A DNA stretch of 64,000 nt from Clarireedia homoeocarpa (GCA_001465935.1 LNKV01000005.1:1116001-1180000); one strand, 5' to 3'; positions 47,037 to 58,555 are shown, counted from the stretch's first letter. Notes: generated by a model not told the origin, from the sequence alone. Numbers and translations are program-made.

Positions 47037-47751
47037 TATCAAGATATAGGAGGATGATGTTGGAAGATCTGATAGTGATGTATTTGCGGGATTTTAACGC
47101 TTGAGTTATCTGGGCAATGAATGGAGTTCGGCGTGAAGATATCGCATGATTTAGTTGATAAGCATTGGTGTTTTGGAGGGAAGGCGATATGCACTGCAGG
47201 TGGTTTGTCAGATTGTTATTTGTTTCGGGTGCAGAGCGGCATGTTCTCCTCTAGTTGTACCACTAGACCATATGGCACTCAAATATTATTATCACAACGA
47301 ATGCACCAATTAGCCATCAACGATTTGGGACTCGAAGGAGTAAGTAGCATCAAAGAGCACATTGTGGCCCCAACGAAAGAATCATGCGTAAAATATTTTT
47401 CCAGGACTTAACCCCACCAATTACCCCACAGCATGGATATAACAAATGCAGGGGCTAAACCCATAGCCGCGCTCTAACCAAGCTATGCTTAGTCAGTCAT
47501 TCTACTTCCGAGAAGCTAATCGGCGCTTGCAACAATCATGTCTATCATCTGGGATATCATTCCATCGCCAAAATCGTATCACCGATAAGGGACTCAATTA
47601 GACAACAGCTGAGCTTCCATACGCTCTCACGAATTCAAGGAATCACGGGTCGCGGAAAAATAGACATTTCAAAGGACGACAAAGGCAGTCATCGTAGCGT
47701 CAAAGGACGAGGAGCTTGAGGATTCTGGTTCGCGCTCTATTCATAACAAAG
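47037..47751. other. Intergenic region upstream of SPT3
   Basis: 715 bp between two plus-strand genes. It contains a tRNA-Glu-like relic on the minus strand (separate entry). The rest holds the 3' flank of the repeat gene and the SPT3 promoter. Confidence 0.5.
47221..47276 (-). other. Decayed tRNA-Glu-like 5' half
   Basis: Read on the minus strand, the sequence starts gccatatggtctagtggtac, which resembles the start of fungal tRNA-Glu including the A-box (TGGTCTAGTGG). It is followed at roughly the right distance by gccgctctgcacccg, close to the tRNA-Glu(CUC) anticodon arm. No B-box (GGTTCGA-type) and no matching 3' acceptor strand follow, and extra bases lie in the D-loop region. It is therefore not a working tRNA. 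It may be a relic or a chance resemblance. Confidence 0.3.
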
Positions 47752-49124
47752 ATGACGGACAAAACGGCGAAGTACAAGACGGAGATCCAGCAGGTTGGTT
47801 GGCTTTTTCTTTCGTCTCAAATTTCATCATTCAATCTTCGCTCTACAAATTTCGGTTAGAAGCAGTCATCCGAAGACACAGTATGGATGCGCAAAAAATG
47901 ATCAGATCTATGTCGAGCTGTGTGGTAGGTTTAGTTTGCTGGTTTCCTAGTGGATACGCGACTTCAAGCATTGGGCTTCTGTGATTTTAAAGCTTCTGGG
48001 ACGCTGTTGATATTGGTGACCGTGGCTAACCATTTTACCTTTACAAAGATGATGTATGTCTCGGGAGAGACGGCAGAGGCATCATCTGAAACTACTGGAA
48101 TGATAGAAGAGATTGTGCGACAGCAGGTTATAGAAATGGTCAGTATAATTCTAGTTTTTACGAGCGCATACTTTTTCACGAAGTCGCACGGAATCTCATC
48201 CCATTCATATTACGCAGATATGCGTATAACAAAAACTAACACACCGGGCATACAGCTTCGACAATGCACAGAACAGGCCTCCCGCCGAGGCAGCCGCTCC
48301 ATATCCACCGATGATCTAATATTCCTCATCCGACACGACCAAGCCAAAGTATCTCGACTCCGAACCTTCCTCTCCTGGAAAGACGTGCGCAAAAATGTCA
48401 AAGATTCTGACGAAAAGGGAGGTGATGCCGACCTCGGCGCAGGCGACGAGCCAGTGGGAGCCAACGCCCCCGTGGTCGACACCACCAAGAAGAACAAGAA
48501 AGCAAAAGTCGGATTGCCATGGGAAGTGCCCTCCCTCTACAGCCAAGAAGTGCCGGAACGCGAAGATGAAGAAGACGAGGACGAGGAAGAAATGAATTAT
48601 GCCACACTTCAACGCTTAAAGAAAGCCGATGAACGCACCAAAGCCATGACGAAGGAAGAATACGTGACCTGGTCCGAATACCGACAAGCCTCATTCACAT
48701 TTCGCAAAGGCAAGCGGTTTAAGGAATGGGCTGGATTTGGAGTTGTAACGGACTCCAAGCCTAACGATGATATAGTGGATATCTTGGGATTTCTCACGTT
48801 TGAGATTGTGCAGACGTTGACGGAGGAAGCGCTGAAGATTAAGGAACAGGAGGATTTGGGCAAGGAGAAGAGTGGTGGGGAACAAAGGGGCAAGAAGAGG
48901 AAGATTCAGGGTCTCTTTGATCCGCCAAGTGAGGGGCGGACGCCGGTCGAGACGAGACATATTCAGGAGGCCTTCAGAAGATTGCAGCAGCGGCCGACGA
49001 AGCAGAGAGCGATGTGTAACTTTACGAGGGGTCTGAATAGGACCCCCTTGAAATTGGTGAGTCTTGTGCATGGTGGGGGTGCGATTGTGAGAATGCTAGA
49101 TGCTGACTTCTCATGTAGTTTTGA
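47752..49124 (+). CDS. SPT3: SAGA complex subunit Spt3 (histone-fold, TFIID-18-like)
   Basis: Exons 47752..47793, 48049..48138, 48256..49056 and 49119..49124 give 312 residues. Junctions rebuild the Spt3 N-terminus: KYKTEIQQ joined to MMYVSGETAEASSETTGMIE and EEIVRQQVIEM joined to LRQCTEQASRRGSRSI. SLSWKD-type motifs follow (DDLIFLIRHDQAKVSRLR, TFLSWKDVRKNVKDSDEKGG). This is the first histone fold; the second lies near 200-310 (RFKEWAGFG, DDIVDILGFLTFEIVQTLTE, ETRHIQEAFRRLQ). Spt3 contacts TBP in SAGA and helps load it at promoters. Intron 1 is long (255 bp). The last exon holds only TTT TGA; if the last intron is retained the frame stays open 67 more codons to 49260. Confidence 0.92.
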
Positions 49125-49421
49125 TTGTGTGAAATTACTGGGTAGGATTGGTGTTTGGATTAGGCTTCCTGGATACTGGAGCTTACATGACCATTGGATG
49201 GATGCTGTATTGGCAAGGTATATATGGCGCAAGACAGGTGTTGAGAGTAGATACTATTAATTGACGGTGCGTGGTTGTCTTTTTGGATACGTATTGCATT
49301 AGATTGGTTACAGTGCTATCACATAACGGGATTTATAGACTGTAAATATTCATATTGATATTACGCCAATCGAATCCTCATCAACATCATATCTCATCAT
49401 ACAAATACATTTCCCATTCCC

Positions 49422-50395
49422 TTACTGGACCATTCCCAGACTAGTCCTCCAAGTGTTGATCTCCTGCTCGCTGATCTCCCTCAACTTGTTCACCTTTGGC
49501 GCCTCGCCCGAAATAACCCCCTGCGCCATTTCCTTTGCTCGGCCGAGAATGTTCGTGCGTGAGATAGCATAAGTAGCTGTCTTAGCCTCAACTTTAATAA
49601 TACCGATACGGGGATCCTCGGGTCCGCCGTCGTGGGTTCCGTCACCGAGATCACCGATCCAGGCTTTGAGTGCGGGGGAATAGTATTTGCGGACAGTCTC
49701 GCGGTCGGTTTCGACCTTGGCAAAGCCTGGAGTGGAGTAGTTAGTTAAGTGTTGATGCATGAAAGAGGGGTATCAGGGACGGAGCTGGACAAGGAGATAG
49801 GAAGGTAGGACGTACCAGAGATCGAAGCCCATTCGCCGGAGCCGTTGAGGAATGAGATGTTGATGTGGCTGTCAGAATCTAGCTCGTCTGTCTTTCCTGA
49901 CTCTGTGTTGGTGTGGAAGAGGAGAGTTGTTCCGCCATATTCCTATTACCAATTGTTAGCTATTATGTCCTTCGACTCAAAGATGGTATGAATCGTAATG
50001 ATCGCTCGGTATCATACCTTAGCGGCCAAAGCCATACATCTGCTAACCAAGGCACCAGTCTTTCCGTCTCTGGTGGTCATCATACCAAACTTGCACGCAT
50101 CCATGAAAGCAGATAGATCCTCGACTTTTTCTTTGAGGGAGGGCTCATCAAGGTTCTTGGCCTTGTAGGGGTCGGCGGGTTTAGAACCGGTGTCTGCGTT
50201 GGAGAAAGACATTTTGGATTGTTGGGTTGAGGCTGTTGTCGTGAAGGATCTGTGGTGTGGTTGTTGTTGTATTTGGACTTTGGAATTGGGGATTGTTCTA
50301 AGGTTGGAGAAGGGTGTTAGTCTGGATGTGGTGATGACGTATGGTTTGGAGGCAGCTGTTCGAAGAAGGAGCGATAGTCTTGTGCAAGATTTCAT
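49422..50395 (-). CDS. BLI-3-like general stress FMN-binding protein (PNPOx-like split barrel)
   Basis: Exons 50395..50018, 49942..49816 and 49726..49422 total 810 nt or 269 residues. The core from MSFSNADTGSKPADPYKAKN onward matches the fungal BLI-3/general stress protein 26 family: SAFMDACKFGMMTTRDG, ALVSRCMALAAK, LLFHTNTESGKTDEL, INISFLNGSGEWASISG, VRKYYSPALKAWIGDLGDGT, GPEDPRIGIIKVE. These flavin-binding barrels are linked to light or stress responses; the substrate is unknown. The ATG at 50395 adds about 61 residues that are Arg/Ser/Thr-rich and free of acids before the canonical MSFSN start, so a mitochondrial form from the upstream start and a cytosolic form from the inner ATG are both possible. 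An exon or intron upstream of 50395 is also possible. Confidence 0.88.
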
Positions 50396-51341
50396 GGTAT
50401 ATGCTCTGAGTATATCTTTGAAGATATACATACAGTACATGAATTGGAATGGGAGAAGTATGTACTTACGCTGGTATTCGATTAGACAATGGTCAATGGT
50501 ATAAAGCAAAGTAAACAGGAAGAAATCACTTGAGCTGTAGCGGACACTTTAAAAGGTCGAGGTCGTCATAGCCTGCGATAAGTAGCAGCAATCATACCTG
50601 CCACGCCTACCTGTCTATTACCTGTTACATGTTACCTATTATCTATTACACAATACACCTGCCTAGTAGCTCCAGAACAGGTCGTAGGAACTACCCCGCC
50701 AGCCGTTTCCTGCCTAGTTCGAGGGGTGAAAGGATCTACTAGTGGTTGTGTGGACTTTCGGACTTTGGGAATGGGCTATTTGATCGATGACGTCGGTTCG
50801 TGCCACTGTTTTGATCGATTTCCACAACTTTGCCATTTGATCGATCGGAACACGTGAAGCTGACACGCCAAATCCTCCATTCCTTCTTTGTACGTTGCAG
50901 TGGCACAAGTGGCTTGGGCATGTGTAAAGGAAAAGGGAGAAGGGAGTTGTTTGCTTGGAGGTGCAGATGTGCAGATCTATGATGTAAGGTCTGTGAACAA
51001 CAAACTGTGTCTCGTGACTTAGCTTGGGGAACAGAAATGCTACAACGCATGTCCTTCTCGTCGGGCGTACAAAATAGGAGTAAGAATGGGTCTTCTGGCT
51101 TTTGGTACTTGTTATACATTTGCATTGTCACGTGCTTTATTCTTCTTTGTACTGTTTGTATACAGTGCGCCTTCAAGTAAGGCTCTGGAGAGCTCGACCC
51201 GTTTTCTCAACTTTCAAACTCCAACTTCGCAGTGTCGCGGGTATAATCAATCATTATTCGAGGCCCTCTGGTTCCTTCAGATGCAAGCCCCCCAACTCTC
51301 CATAGTGCCATGTTCCCTTTGCGCCATTCACTTGGAGCCCC
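50396..51341. other. Intergenic region
   Basis: 946 bp between two minus-strand genes. Near 50605-50660 are imperfect repeats of TACCTGTTA/TACCTATTA type. No gene was recognised. The proximal part is the promoter of the BLI-3-like gene. Confidence 0.5.
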
Positions 51342-51957
51342 TCATTTGGAGCCCCAGAACGACCCCCAGCCCCTATCCATAGTATTAGTAGAGCGTTTGA
51401 CAACCCATAAGCAAGACAGAAGTCAAGTAGGAAGACGCATGTGGTCATGTTATACGCCTCAAGTTTATCACATACCTCTTCACTTCTGTATCTTCCTCTT
51501 CCACACTCATCTGCATTGTATCTGTTTTCTCACCCTCCGGCTTCGTCTCCCTAGCGCAAGTACGCAGATACTCCAAATACCCAACCGACGTAGAAGTAGC
51601 CAGTATCTCTACATACTCTTCACTCAAGTTCTTTACCGTATATAACTCTCGCTTTGGCACAGTGATAAATGATCCTTTCGTCTCATCGAAAGATCTTGTA
51701 GCAGATCCAATACGGAGGGTGCCATGGAGAATGAAAAAGGACTCATCATGCTGATTATGGCGAAGTGGAAGATGAGAACTGGCATGTGGTAGAATGGTAT
51801 ATATTACGTCCGTGGCATGGTCCTCGGTATTTGTTCCGTCTTCGAGAACTCGAATCGTGACAGAACCAATGTCGAACGTCTCAATGTTTGACGAAGAGGG
51901 TTGAGTGATAGCGATGCGCGACATGGGATCTGTGCACAGGATATTGACTGTTTTCAT
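51342..51957 (-). CDS. Small cupin-domain protein
   Basis: The proposed exons are 51957..51476 and 51372..51342, 170 residues. The first carries a single cupin fold: IRVLEDG, then HNQHDESFFILHGTLRIG (metal-binding histidines and Glu of cupin motif 1), and TKGSFITVPKRELYTVKNLS (motif 2). Small cupins include many sugar and aromatic-compound enzymes, so the reaction is not predictable. If read straight through, the frame stops at 51445 after RYVINLRRIT. A strong donor (gtatgt), a branch-like ctactaat and a tag acceptor instead support a 103-bp intron and an end reading KRGWGSFWGSK. The start codon at 51957 (MKTVNIL) is preferred because the frame above it lacks an ATG. Confidence 0.75.
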
Positions 51958-53927
51958 TTGTTGTGTTATCCGGTTGATCGTGGGCAATTGGTGGGATAAT
52001 TCTAGGAAAGAAGAAAATGCTAGTTAAGAGATTGGGGAATCTACGGAGGATCTTCGAATGCCATTATATATTGATTGTATGCCGCCACAATGCGGCGCAG
52101 TGCGGCGCAACGAAGGTGTATAGGAGATGCCATACACAGCCTATTTTCTTACGAGACGTTCATGCAAGACCAGAATCCATAAATATTAGAATCTTTACGT
52201 CATAGCGATCACCATTGGGGCATTCTACAATTCTACCCAGCGAGAAGTTGAGCCCGAACTCAGGTTTTCCCAGCGATGCTTAAGCTTAAACCACCCCCTG
52301 TTATCTCGTAATATCTCGTAGATGCAATGACGCAGTTGTCAGTTTTGTGCAAGAAGAATCTTTGCCGCAATCTAGAGATATTAAAACTCATATCCGCGGG
52401 ATCAATTCTTAGAGAAATCAAAACTACATCCGCGGGTTTGGAGTGATGAGCACTTGTGTTGAGGTATTATATGCGGCTGAGAAGGGTCTGAGAAGGGTCT
52501 GAAGAAGCTGCAACAAGAGAATTCCTGACTGATTGGTTGGTGAATCCTATGAGGGATAGCTCAAGAAGTTCGTACGTACATCTGGGGTGTCTGCGGGCTT
52601 GCCACTGGTCTTAATTCGGCAGGTTGATGAAATTTGAACTCATGTCACTTCCTATGGTACTGGCGCTGTGTATTCTTGGCTTGCCCTGAAAGATAGTAGC
52701 GGCTCGTCGACTTTCCTATACAAGCAGGATGTCCGATAGTTGTTGAAGTGAACACCTATGACCATCGAAAACCCCCATTTATGGTCATTCAAAATACCCA
52801 TAGAATGGTGCGATTCATGGCCCACAAATATCTACCAAATTGCTACTCAGGATACCCATGAAAGGCTCCTTTTTTCCATAGATTGTAATAGAACAATCAA
52901 TATAATGCCTAGTCGCAACCTATGCAACTAGAAACCATTAGTAGCTAACGGCACTACCGACGAGATAGGAGAAAAGTCGGTTCACGCTCCACAATAACAG
53001 CCTCGCAGACAACATTTGAGGTTCTCACGAGTGCCAACTTTTCAACCACTCACATGCCCTAGGCTTCATATCTTATCTCCAAGGTTTCTTTGACTTGTGC
53101 GACTTCGCAGCAAAAGGTGAGTTCCAGCCGCCGCAAGGTACAACAACGATGTGAGCAGAATACTGCAGAGACTATCTTCAAGAGATATAAAGAGTAAGGT
53201 AATCCGAAGCTACCGATAAACTTAGGAGATAATGCAATTCTATACGTAAAAAACGATATCTCGCTCATCAATCTCCAAAGCAGGCATCGTATAAACGTCA
53301 ACACCATCAAATCAGAGCACAGTGTGGCGTTTTCCCAAAATAAGCCGCCGACGGGACTGGATATTTCGTAGTCGCCGCATGTAAGGCTAAGCGAACAGCG
53401 TAACCTTACTGGTTCACGGGTTCGGGTAGCTAGCTCACTTTACCAATTTCTTATTCATCATTTCTATTTTGGATCTTTGGTGGTTCTATATTCAACATCC
53501 ACCAATATCAAAAGGTCACACCTTGAAAGGCCTCACCACAATCTACATCATTGCCTCATTCCCTCCCTGCCTCCATCATCACCCCTCCCCCACTCAACCC
53601 CCCCTCTCCGTCTAAGGTTGGCGAGGTGTGAAAATGTCCGTTTATCTGTGCAAAGGTGCAACGTAAATCCGTTATGTACACCTACATATACAATCTTGGA
53701 GGAGAATACTCCAAGACGATAGAAAAGAAAATGGTATCATAAATCCAGTCAGACCTCCCATCCCATACATTACACAACCAGGCCAGCCGGAGTTCATCAA
53801 ACAGTACATAATCCCATCCTCTCATACCAGTCATCACCAAAGCGATACCATGATATCCCATTCAAGAACTCCACCCAATGCACAACTAGCCCCCTCGCCA
53901 TCTTTTCCCTCCCTTCCTCTCCACCCC
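51958..53927. other. Long intergenic region, no supported gene
   Basis: About 2 kb of AT-leaning sequence with short, overlapping, unconvincing frames. Small direct repeats occur, such as two copies of tgcggcgcag-like sequence near 52090 and gagaagggtct near 52480-52500. Nothing resembling a transposon or RNA gene was seen. Confidence 0.45.
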
Positions 53928-54447
53928 CTAGATGTCCAACCCCAAACACATCCCCCTCCCACTCTTACACTCCACATCCTCAATCTCCATGCCCACCATA
54001 TCGGCCACCGCCTCCGTCACACAACCCAGCCCCTCCCTCTTCACATCCACCACCAGATAAACGCCCTTCATGCCCTTCGGGAAACGCGAATCGTTCTTAT
54101 CGAGACACAGCACGTGACTCACAGTCTGTCCGCATGTTTCGGAGACGAAGTATCCGAGATAGGAGGCGGTGCAGCTGTGGTGCGTGGGCAGGTGGATGAA
54201 GTATTCTTGGGTGGCGGAGGAGAGAGTTGAGGAGGAGGTATAGAGGGTGGGTGCACGGGGATGGGTCTAGATGGGGGTTTAGTTTTTGTGAGAGGTGGGA
54301 AGGAGGAGGAGTAAAACATACCTGATCGGTTATTGCTGATAGGGGAGTGTATTCGCAGCAGGCTGGTATGGCAGTTGTGGAGGGGATGATCGAGGAGAGG
54401 AGGAGCAGGGTTGTGGAAAGCATTTGGAAGCTGAGGAAGGAATGCAT
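53928..54447 (-). CDS. Small secreted cysteine-rich protein
   Basis: Exons 54447..54322 and 54266..53928 are joined across a 55-bp phase-0 intron (GTATGT...ATCTAG), giving 154 residues. The N-terminal signal peptide (LSTTLLLLSSIIPSTTA) ends before IPACCEY. The mature protein has eight cysteines: the Cys-Cys pair, then HSCTAS, ETCGQT, VLCLD, LGCVTE, VECKS and GMCLG. It also has an ordered-looking segment GYFVSETCGQTVSHVLCLDK and a beta-like KGVYLVVDV. An inner ATG (MLSTTLL) eight residues in could also start the signal peptide. I recognise no family. It may be an effector-like or surface protein. Confidence 0.78.
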
Positions 54448-55866
54448 GGTTTTGTAAGGTTGTAATAATGAGGGAAGTTTATCGATGGCTTTCTGTCTGA
54501 AAGAGGCAGATAATAACCCTCGAGGGTGTATTTGTATAACGTAAAGACCGTGCTTTATTTCCCTCCAAAATGTAGTTCGAAGCTATTCGATATCAAACAA
54601 TTTCAAAGAGCGTCTCAAAACATCATTCGTATGGAAACCAAAAAGAAACACCAACCCGAATTCCCACCTCGAGAGAATCCTACCTATATAACCGTTTTCA
54701 AAACCCTTCATCCCAACTATCGTGCATTCATACTAAATCAAGCATCCGGGCACACACCACAAACTATTCCAGCAGCATAACTCGATAGGGTAATTCAGTA
54801 CGTCAAGCCCATCTCCTTCAATATGCCCAAGGCGGACTCTGACATTGTAGCAAGCACCAAAGAATAGAACCGCGGGTAAAAAGACCACCACAGCAAACAA
54901 AAAGCGTCCAGACCTAGACCCAGCTAACGTTAGTCAAACCAAGACTTGAAATAGACCCGCCAGAGTTCCAGAGTACGAGAAACAACCCGGAGCGAAAAGC
55001 AAATTCGCAAGGACGAGAAAAATGGGGGTAATTGGATTGAAAAGGAATGAAACTCCCGGTGAAAGGTTACGGGACTCGGCTTAGCGCAGGCTTGGGTGTG
55101 GGGAATGTTAAGCTTAAGCGCCGTGATGCAAAAGCTGGGCGATGGGGCTGTGCGTGTTTTGTACGTGAAACTAACAAGCATTGATTGGATGGAGAAGAAA
55201 CATCACAGAAGATGCGAAGGGTGAATAGGCGCGAGGTTCAACCGTGCGGCTAGAAAGATGGATAAACGGTCCCTGGATTGGCACACTCATTTCCTTAGAA
55301 TCCTTTCCGGTATTGTTTCGACAAGTATAGAGCTTGGTGTCATGCGAAGGATGTTACAGTAGTGATAATCGTAGGCCTTTTCTGCTGGCGCTATGGTGGA
55401 TACGAATGACATGCATGATGGAAAAGCATAGGGATGTGGATGGGTTCGTTTGGAATATTAGAATGAAGTCTTGCATATTGAATGTATTTGTGGTCTTTTA
55501 CTTTGATAGGATTTACTTAACTCTCTTTCTTAAGGAGAAATTATATTTGTTGAAAACGAGCTTCAGATGATGAGGTGGATGACATTTATATTGTGAAGAA
55601 AAATATATACGAAGCAGTCGATACCAGATCGATAAGTATAAGCGTCAAGCCACCTACTCTACTATCTTAATGATGACATGATAGAGATGACCGATCAATG
55701 AGAGATATCGAAAAAGAGAAAACTGACCGTGCAGGGTACGCAAGGAAAAACACGATATGATATCCGATAGTAATCAGGGAACGTCGTGGAAGCGTGAAAG
55801 CTATACTTCAACCAACTCTTCCTCACTCTTCACCTTGACCTTGCAAGTCTTCGTGGCAATCATGAT
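54448..55866. other. Intergenic region, no supported gene
   Basis: 1.42 kb between two minus-strand genes. Only short unrelated frames occur (under 85 codons). The first few hundred bases form the promoter of the secreted-protein gene. Confidence 0.5.
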
Positions 55867-56618
55867 TCATAACCGTAAGTCTTGACTCTGGACCAAATAC
55901 TTCCACAGATTTCTATCATCCCGAGAACTCTCGGCTTCAGTGCCTTCCTTAACCGCCTGAATCGTCAACTGAGAAATATCCACAGCAATAAACCCACCAC
56001 CAGTAACAAGCTCTATGACAAAAGGAGCATACGGTCCCATCCAAACAATGGTGTCGAGTAAAAGCTTCAGAAACTGCTTATCATGCCAACTTCTCGAGAA
56101 ACGACTCGGTCTGCAGCCCTTACGCACGCCAAAGCCGCTGAACTCCCAGCAGAACCTCACATAATTCAACATCAACTCACTACTAAGAATCACATCTACT
56201 GGATTCTGACGGCGCGATACCTCTTCCAACATAGTAAGCACTATATCGTCCTGGTAAATCGGGGAGCCCATGATTTGGCTAGGGTACCACACGTCCCACG
56301 GATAGATTGCTTTTGGTAACGGAGCGCGACCCGTTCTCAACCAGTCTGCAAAGTGAAGTAACACGGGGTGGAGATCCTCCTGGCAAAGCGCATCTGAAGG
56401 TTCATCTGGCCTGGGCCAGTAAAGCTCGCGACAGACCACAACTTACGGTGGTGGATATCCAGGCGACGAAAGCATGATGAAACAGCGCGTAGAAGTTTTC
56501 TTGGACACCTCATGTGAACCAGATTCGACTCGTCAGGGTTGCTGACCCCGTGCATGATATATGTATGCTCGATCATATCAGTGGCCGTCTTAGCGGGGGA
56601 GGAACCAGGCGTCTGCAT
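55867..56618 (-). CDS. Uncharacterised protein; 5' end unresolved
   Basis: The 3' exon is firm from about 56387 down to 55867. It encodes a Trp/Leu-rich protein (LHPVLLHFADWLRTGRAPLP, IYPWDVWYPSQIMG, LMLNYVRFCWEFSGFGVRKG, FLKLLLDTIVWMGPYAPFVI). A phase-consistent model joins 56618..56446 to about 56394 by a donor gtaagt and acceptor ccttcag, giving a protein starting MQTPGSSPAK, about 233 residues. A second frame in the same upstream segment, with NFYALFHHAFVAWIS, looks more protein-like but does not fit the splice phase. Another exon or a frameshift is therefore possible. No domain was recognised. There is no signal peptide. Confidence 0.5.
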
Positions 56619-57401
56619 TCTGTTGTGGACTCATATCTAGTCTTGTATACATCAATTTGCTCAATATCAAGCAAGAACAAAATGTCCCCTTGTAAAAGCA
56701 AAAAAGATTTTATCGAACAGATGGATATCCAGGAAAAACAATTCAAAACTAAAGCTACTCTGGTAAGTGGAGTATCTCTTATCAAACCTAGAAGGTATGA
56801 CCGATACAAGTAGTGGACACTTGTCTGAATTTGGCGGCATCAAGAGAATTGTAAAAAAGTCTCGAAGAAATGAGATGAGCTTTCCATACAACCTTGGGTG
56901 AACAACGCTAAAACAAAACCTAGCAAACAAATCACCACATTCAAAACCGTAGCACACCATAACGATGAGTTTCTTTAAGAGCTTTTCATTAGACTCTGCA
57001 TACACATAAGAACAAACGCCACCACGTCCACAGCTGCACAGAGAAAGGAAATACCAAACAAAAAAGGAAAATGATGCTCGCTGCAGAGTACGAATACACA
57101 AATCTCATTTCTCATATCATTCATCTCACGCTGATCATCAGCTATAGATGATCAAATCCTAATGAAGGGAAACACTGACCAACCACTGAAAAGACCAGGA
57201 CGCCCCAAGGAGTAAAATGTCATCTGGCCAATTCCTCTCATCCAGAATCTGCCCCTGTATCTCTTGCTGTTCATGTATCTTGTCCCGCCAGTATTTCCAC
57301 CATTCCATACCAAAATTTCCGTTTCAATCAATGCCTGTGAATGGTACCTCGGCTAACGACGATTGTTCTCATGCTCGGATTATTGTTTTGATATGTATCG
57401 T
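56619..57401. other. Intergenic region
   Basis: 783 bp between the unresolved gene and the 3' end of the POM33-like gene. Frames of up to 144 codons on the minus strand are Phe/Leu/Cys-rich translations of AT-rich DNA without domain content. Confidence 0.45.
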
Positions 57402-58555
57402 TTATGACGCCTTCTTTTGTCCGGCTGGTCCTTGAACGTACTTTCCAATATCAGTGGCATCATGGAAAGATCTAGCGCTACCCTTAACACCTTCCCAAAC
57501 CTGTCTTGCTGCTGGTGGAGTAGATTGAGCTCCAACAAGACTGTCGATTCTGGCCTCCACTTGTCTGAATTGTGCTTGAACGAAAGCACTTTGGGCGAAT
57601 CGCGCACGAAGGAATGCGGTGTAGATGGCGATCAAGATCCAGGAGCCCCTAGAGAAAGTGATGGCAGCGAGGAACAGGCGACCCCAAAGGAGAATCTCGA
57701 GAAGAGCGACAAGACCCATGGAAGCATCATAGTACTCCTTCACGAATCTGCCAATGGTGTCGGCCAATGCGTTTGGCTTTTGGCTGGTCTTGGAGGTTGG
57801 AGAAGAACCTGGTGCGGAAGCTCCTTGCTGTGGGGGTTGAATAGTGGGGATGAGGTTTGTGCGGGTGTAGGTTGCGACGTGGAAGATAGAGTAAACGCCG
57901 AATGGAAGCATGGCAAGAGGATATTGCTTGGAGAATAGCCAGACAAGTGCCATTCCTGTAAATTGTTAGTGTATTGTATTCCGAGTTTTCCGTGCATGTA
58001 CGTACCCAAATATTGAACGTTCTCATCAGCTACAAGCGAGATAAGGCCACCTTGAGCTCTTCCAGCTCTGGCGCGAGCGCGGAATGCCTTGTAAACCACA
58101 ATACCGTATGTTGCAGCTGCTGATATGAAGGCCAGACGATAAGAGAATATAGCCCATCGTGAATAGTAGTTGAAGGAAATGTAGGAAAGCCCATATCTGA
58201 CGATACAGAAGAGTAGCGATAAGTGTCTACAGTCAATATTAGCAGCTGCCCATGGCTACCTGGATGCAGAGAAGAGTGCAAGTTGAGTTTCCACGCTGAT
58301 GGAGCTGCTACAAGAATCCGTGGATTGTACATATAGTATCCAAGCTCCCAGCTCATACATAGCTTCGTCGGCATGCGGGGAGAGGAACAGGAACAGAAAT
58401 ATCGACATACCCTACGAACCACGCAACTAAGAGCCATCAGAATCAGCATGTATTCTCCGCATGTTCTTGAAGGTCTCAAACTCACATTGCAACGTCTGCG
58501 CAAGCTGTATAAGCCTTTGCTGGAGGGGAAGACTGGCTGGAGGTGGGGGAGCCAT
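57402..58555 (-). CDS. POM33: Pom33/Tts1/TMEM33 family nuclear envelope and ER membrane protein
   Basis: Exons 58555..58486, 58426..58411 (16 nt), 58226..58006 and 57955..57402 total 861 nt or 286 residues, as expected. The junctions rebuild a continuous N-terminus: LQQRLIQLAQTLQFAWFVGH, then LSLLFCIVRYGLSYISFN, YRLAFISAAATYGIVVYKAF. Several hydrophobic segments follow, including ALVWLFSKQYPLAMLPFGVY and LLWGRLFLAAITF, then a C-terminal amphipathic part (AFLRARFAQSAFVQAQFRQV) and a Lys-rich end. Family members help position nuclear pores and shape tubular ER. The 16-nt exon encodes only Ala-Trp-Phe-Val plus split codons and is required for frame. Confidence 0.9.

Noticed and set aside
53850..54230. 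126-codon plus-strand frame with His/Pro/Leu-rich content
   Set aside because: Antisense of the secreted cysteine-rich protein exon; no domain content.
56667..57101. 144-codon minus-strand frame rich in Phe, Cys and Leu
   Set aside because: AT-rich composition, no domain-like blocks and no splice-supported partner exons.
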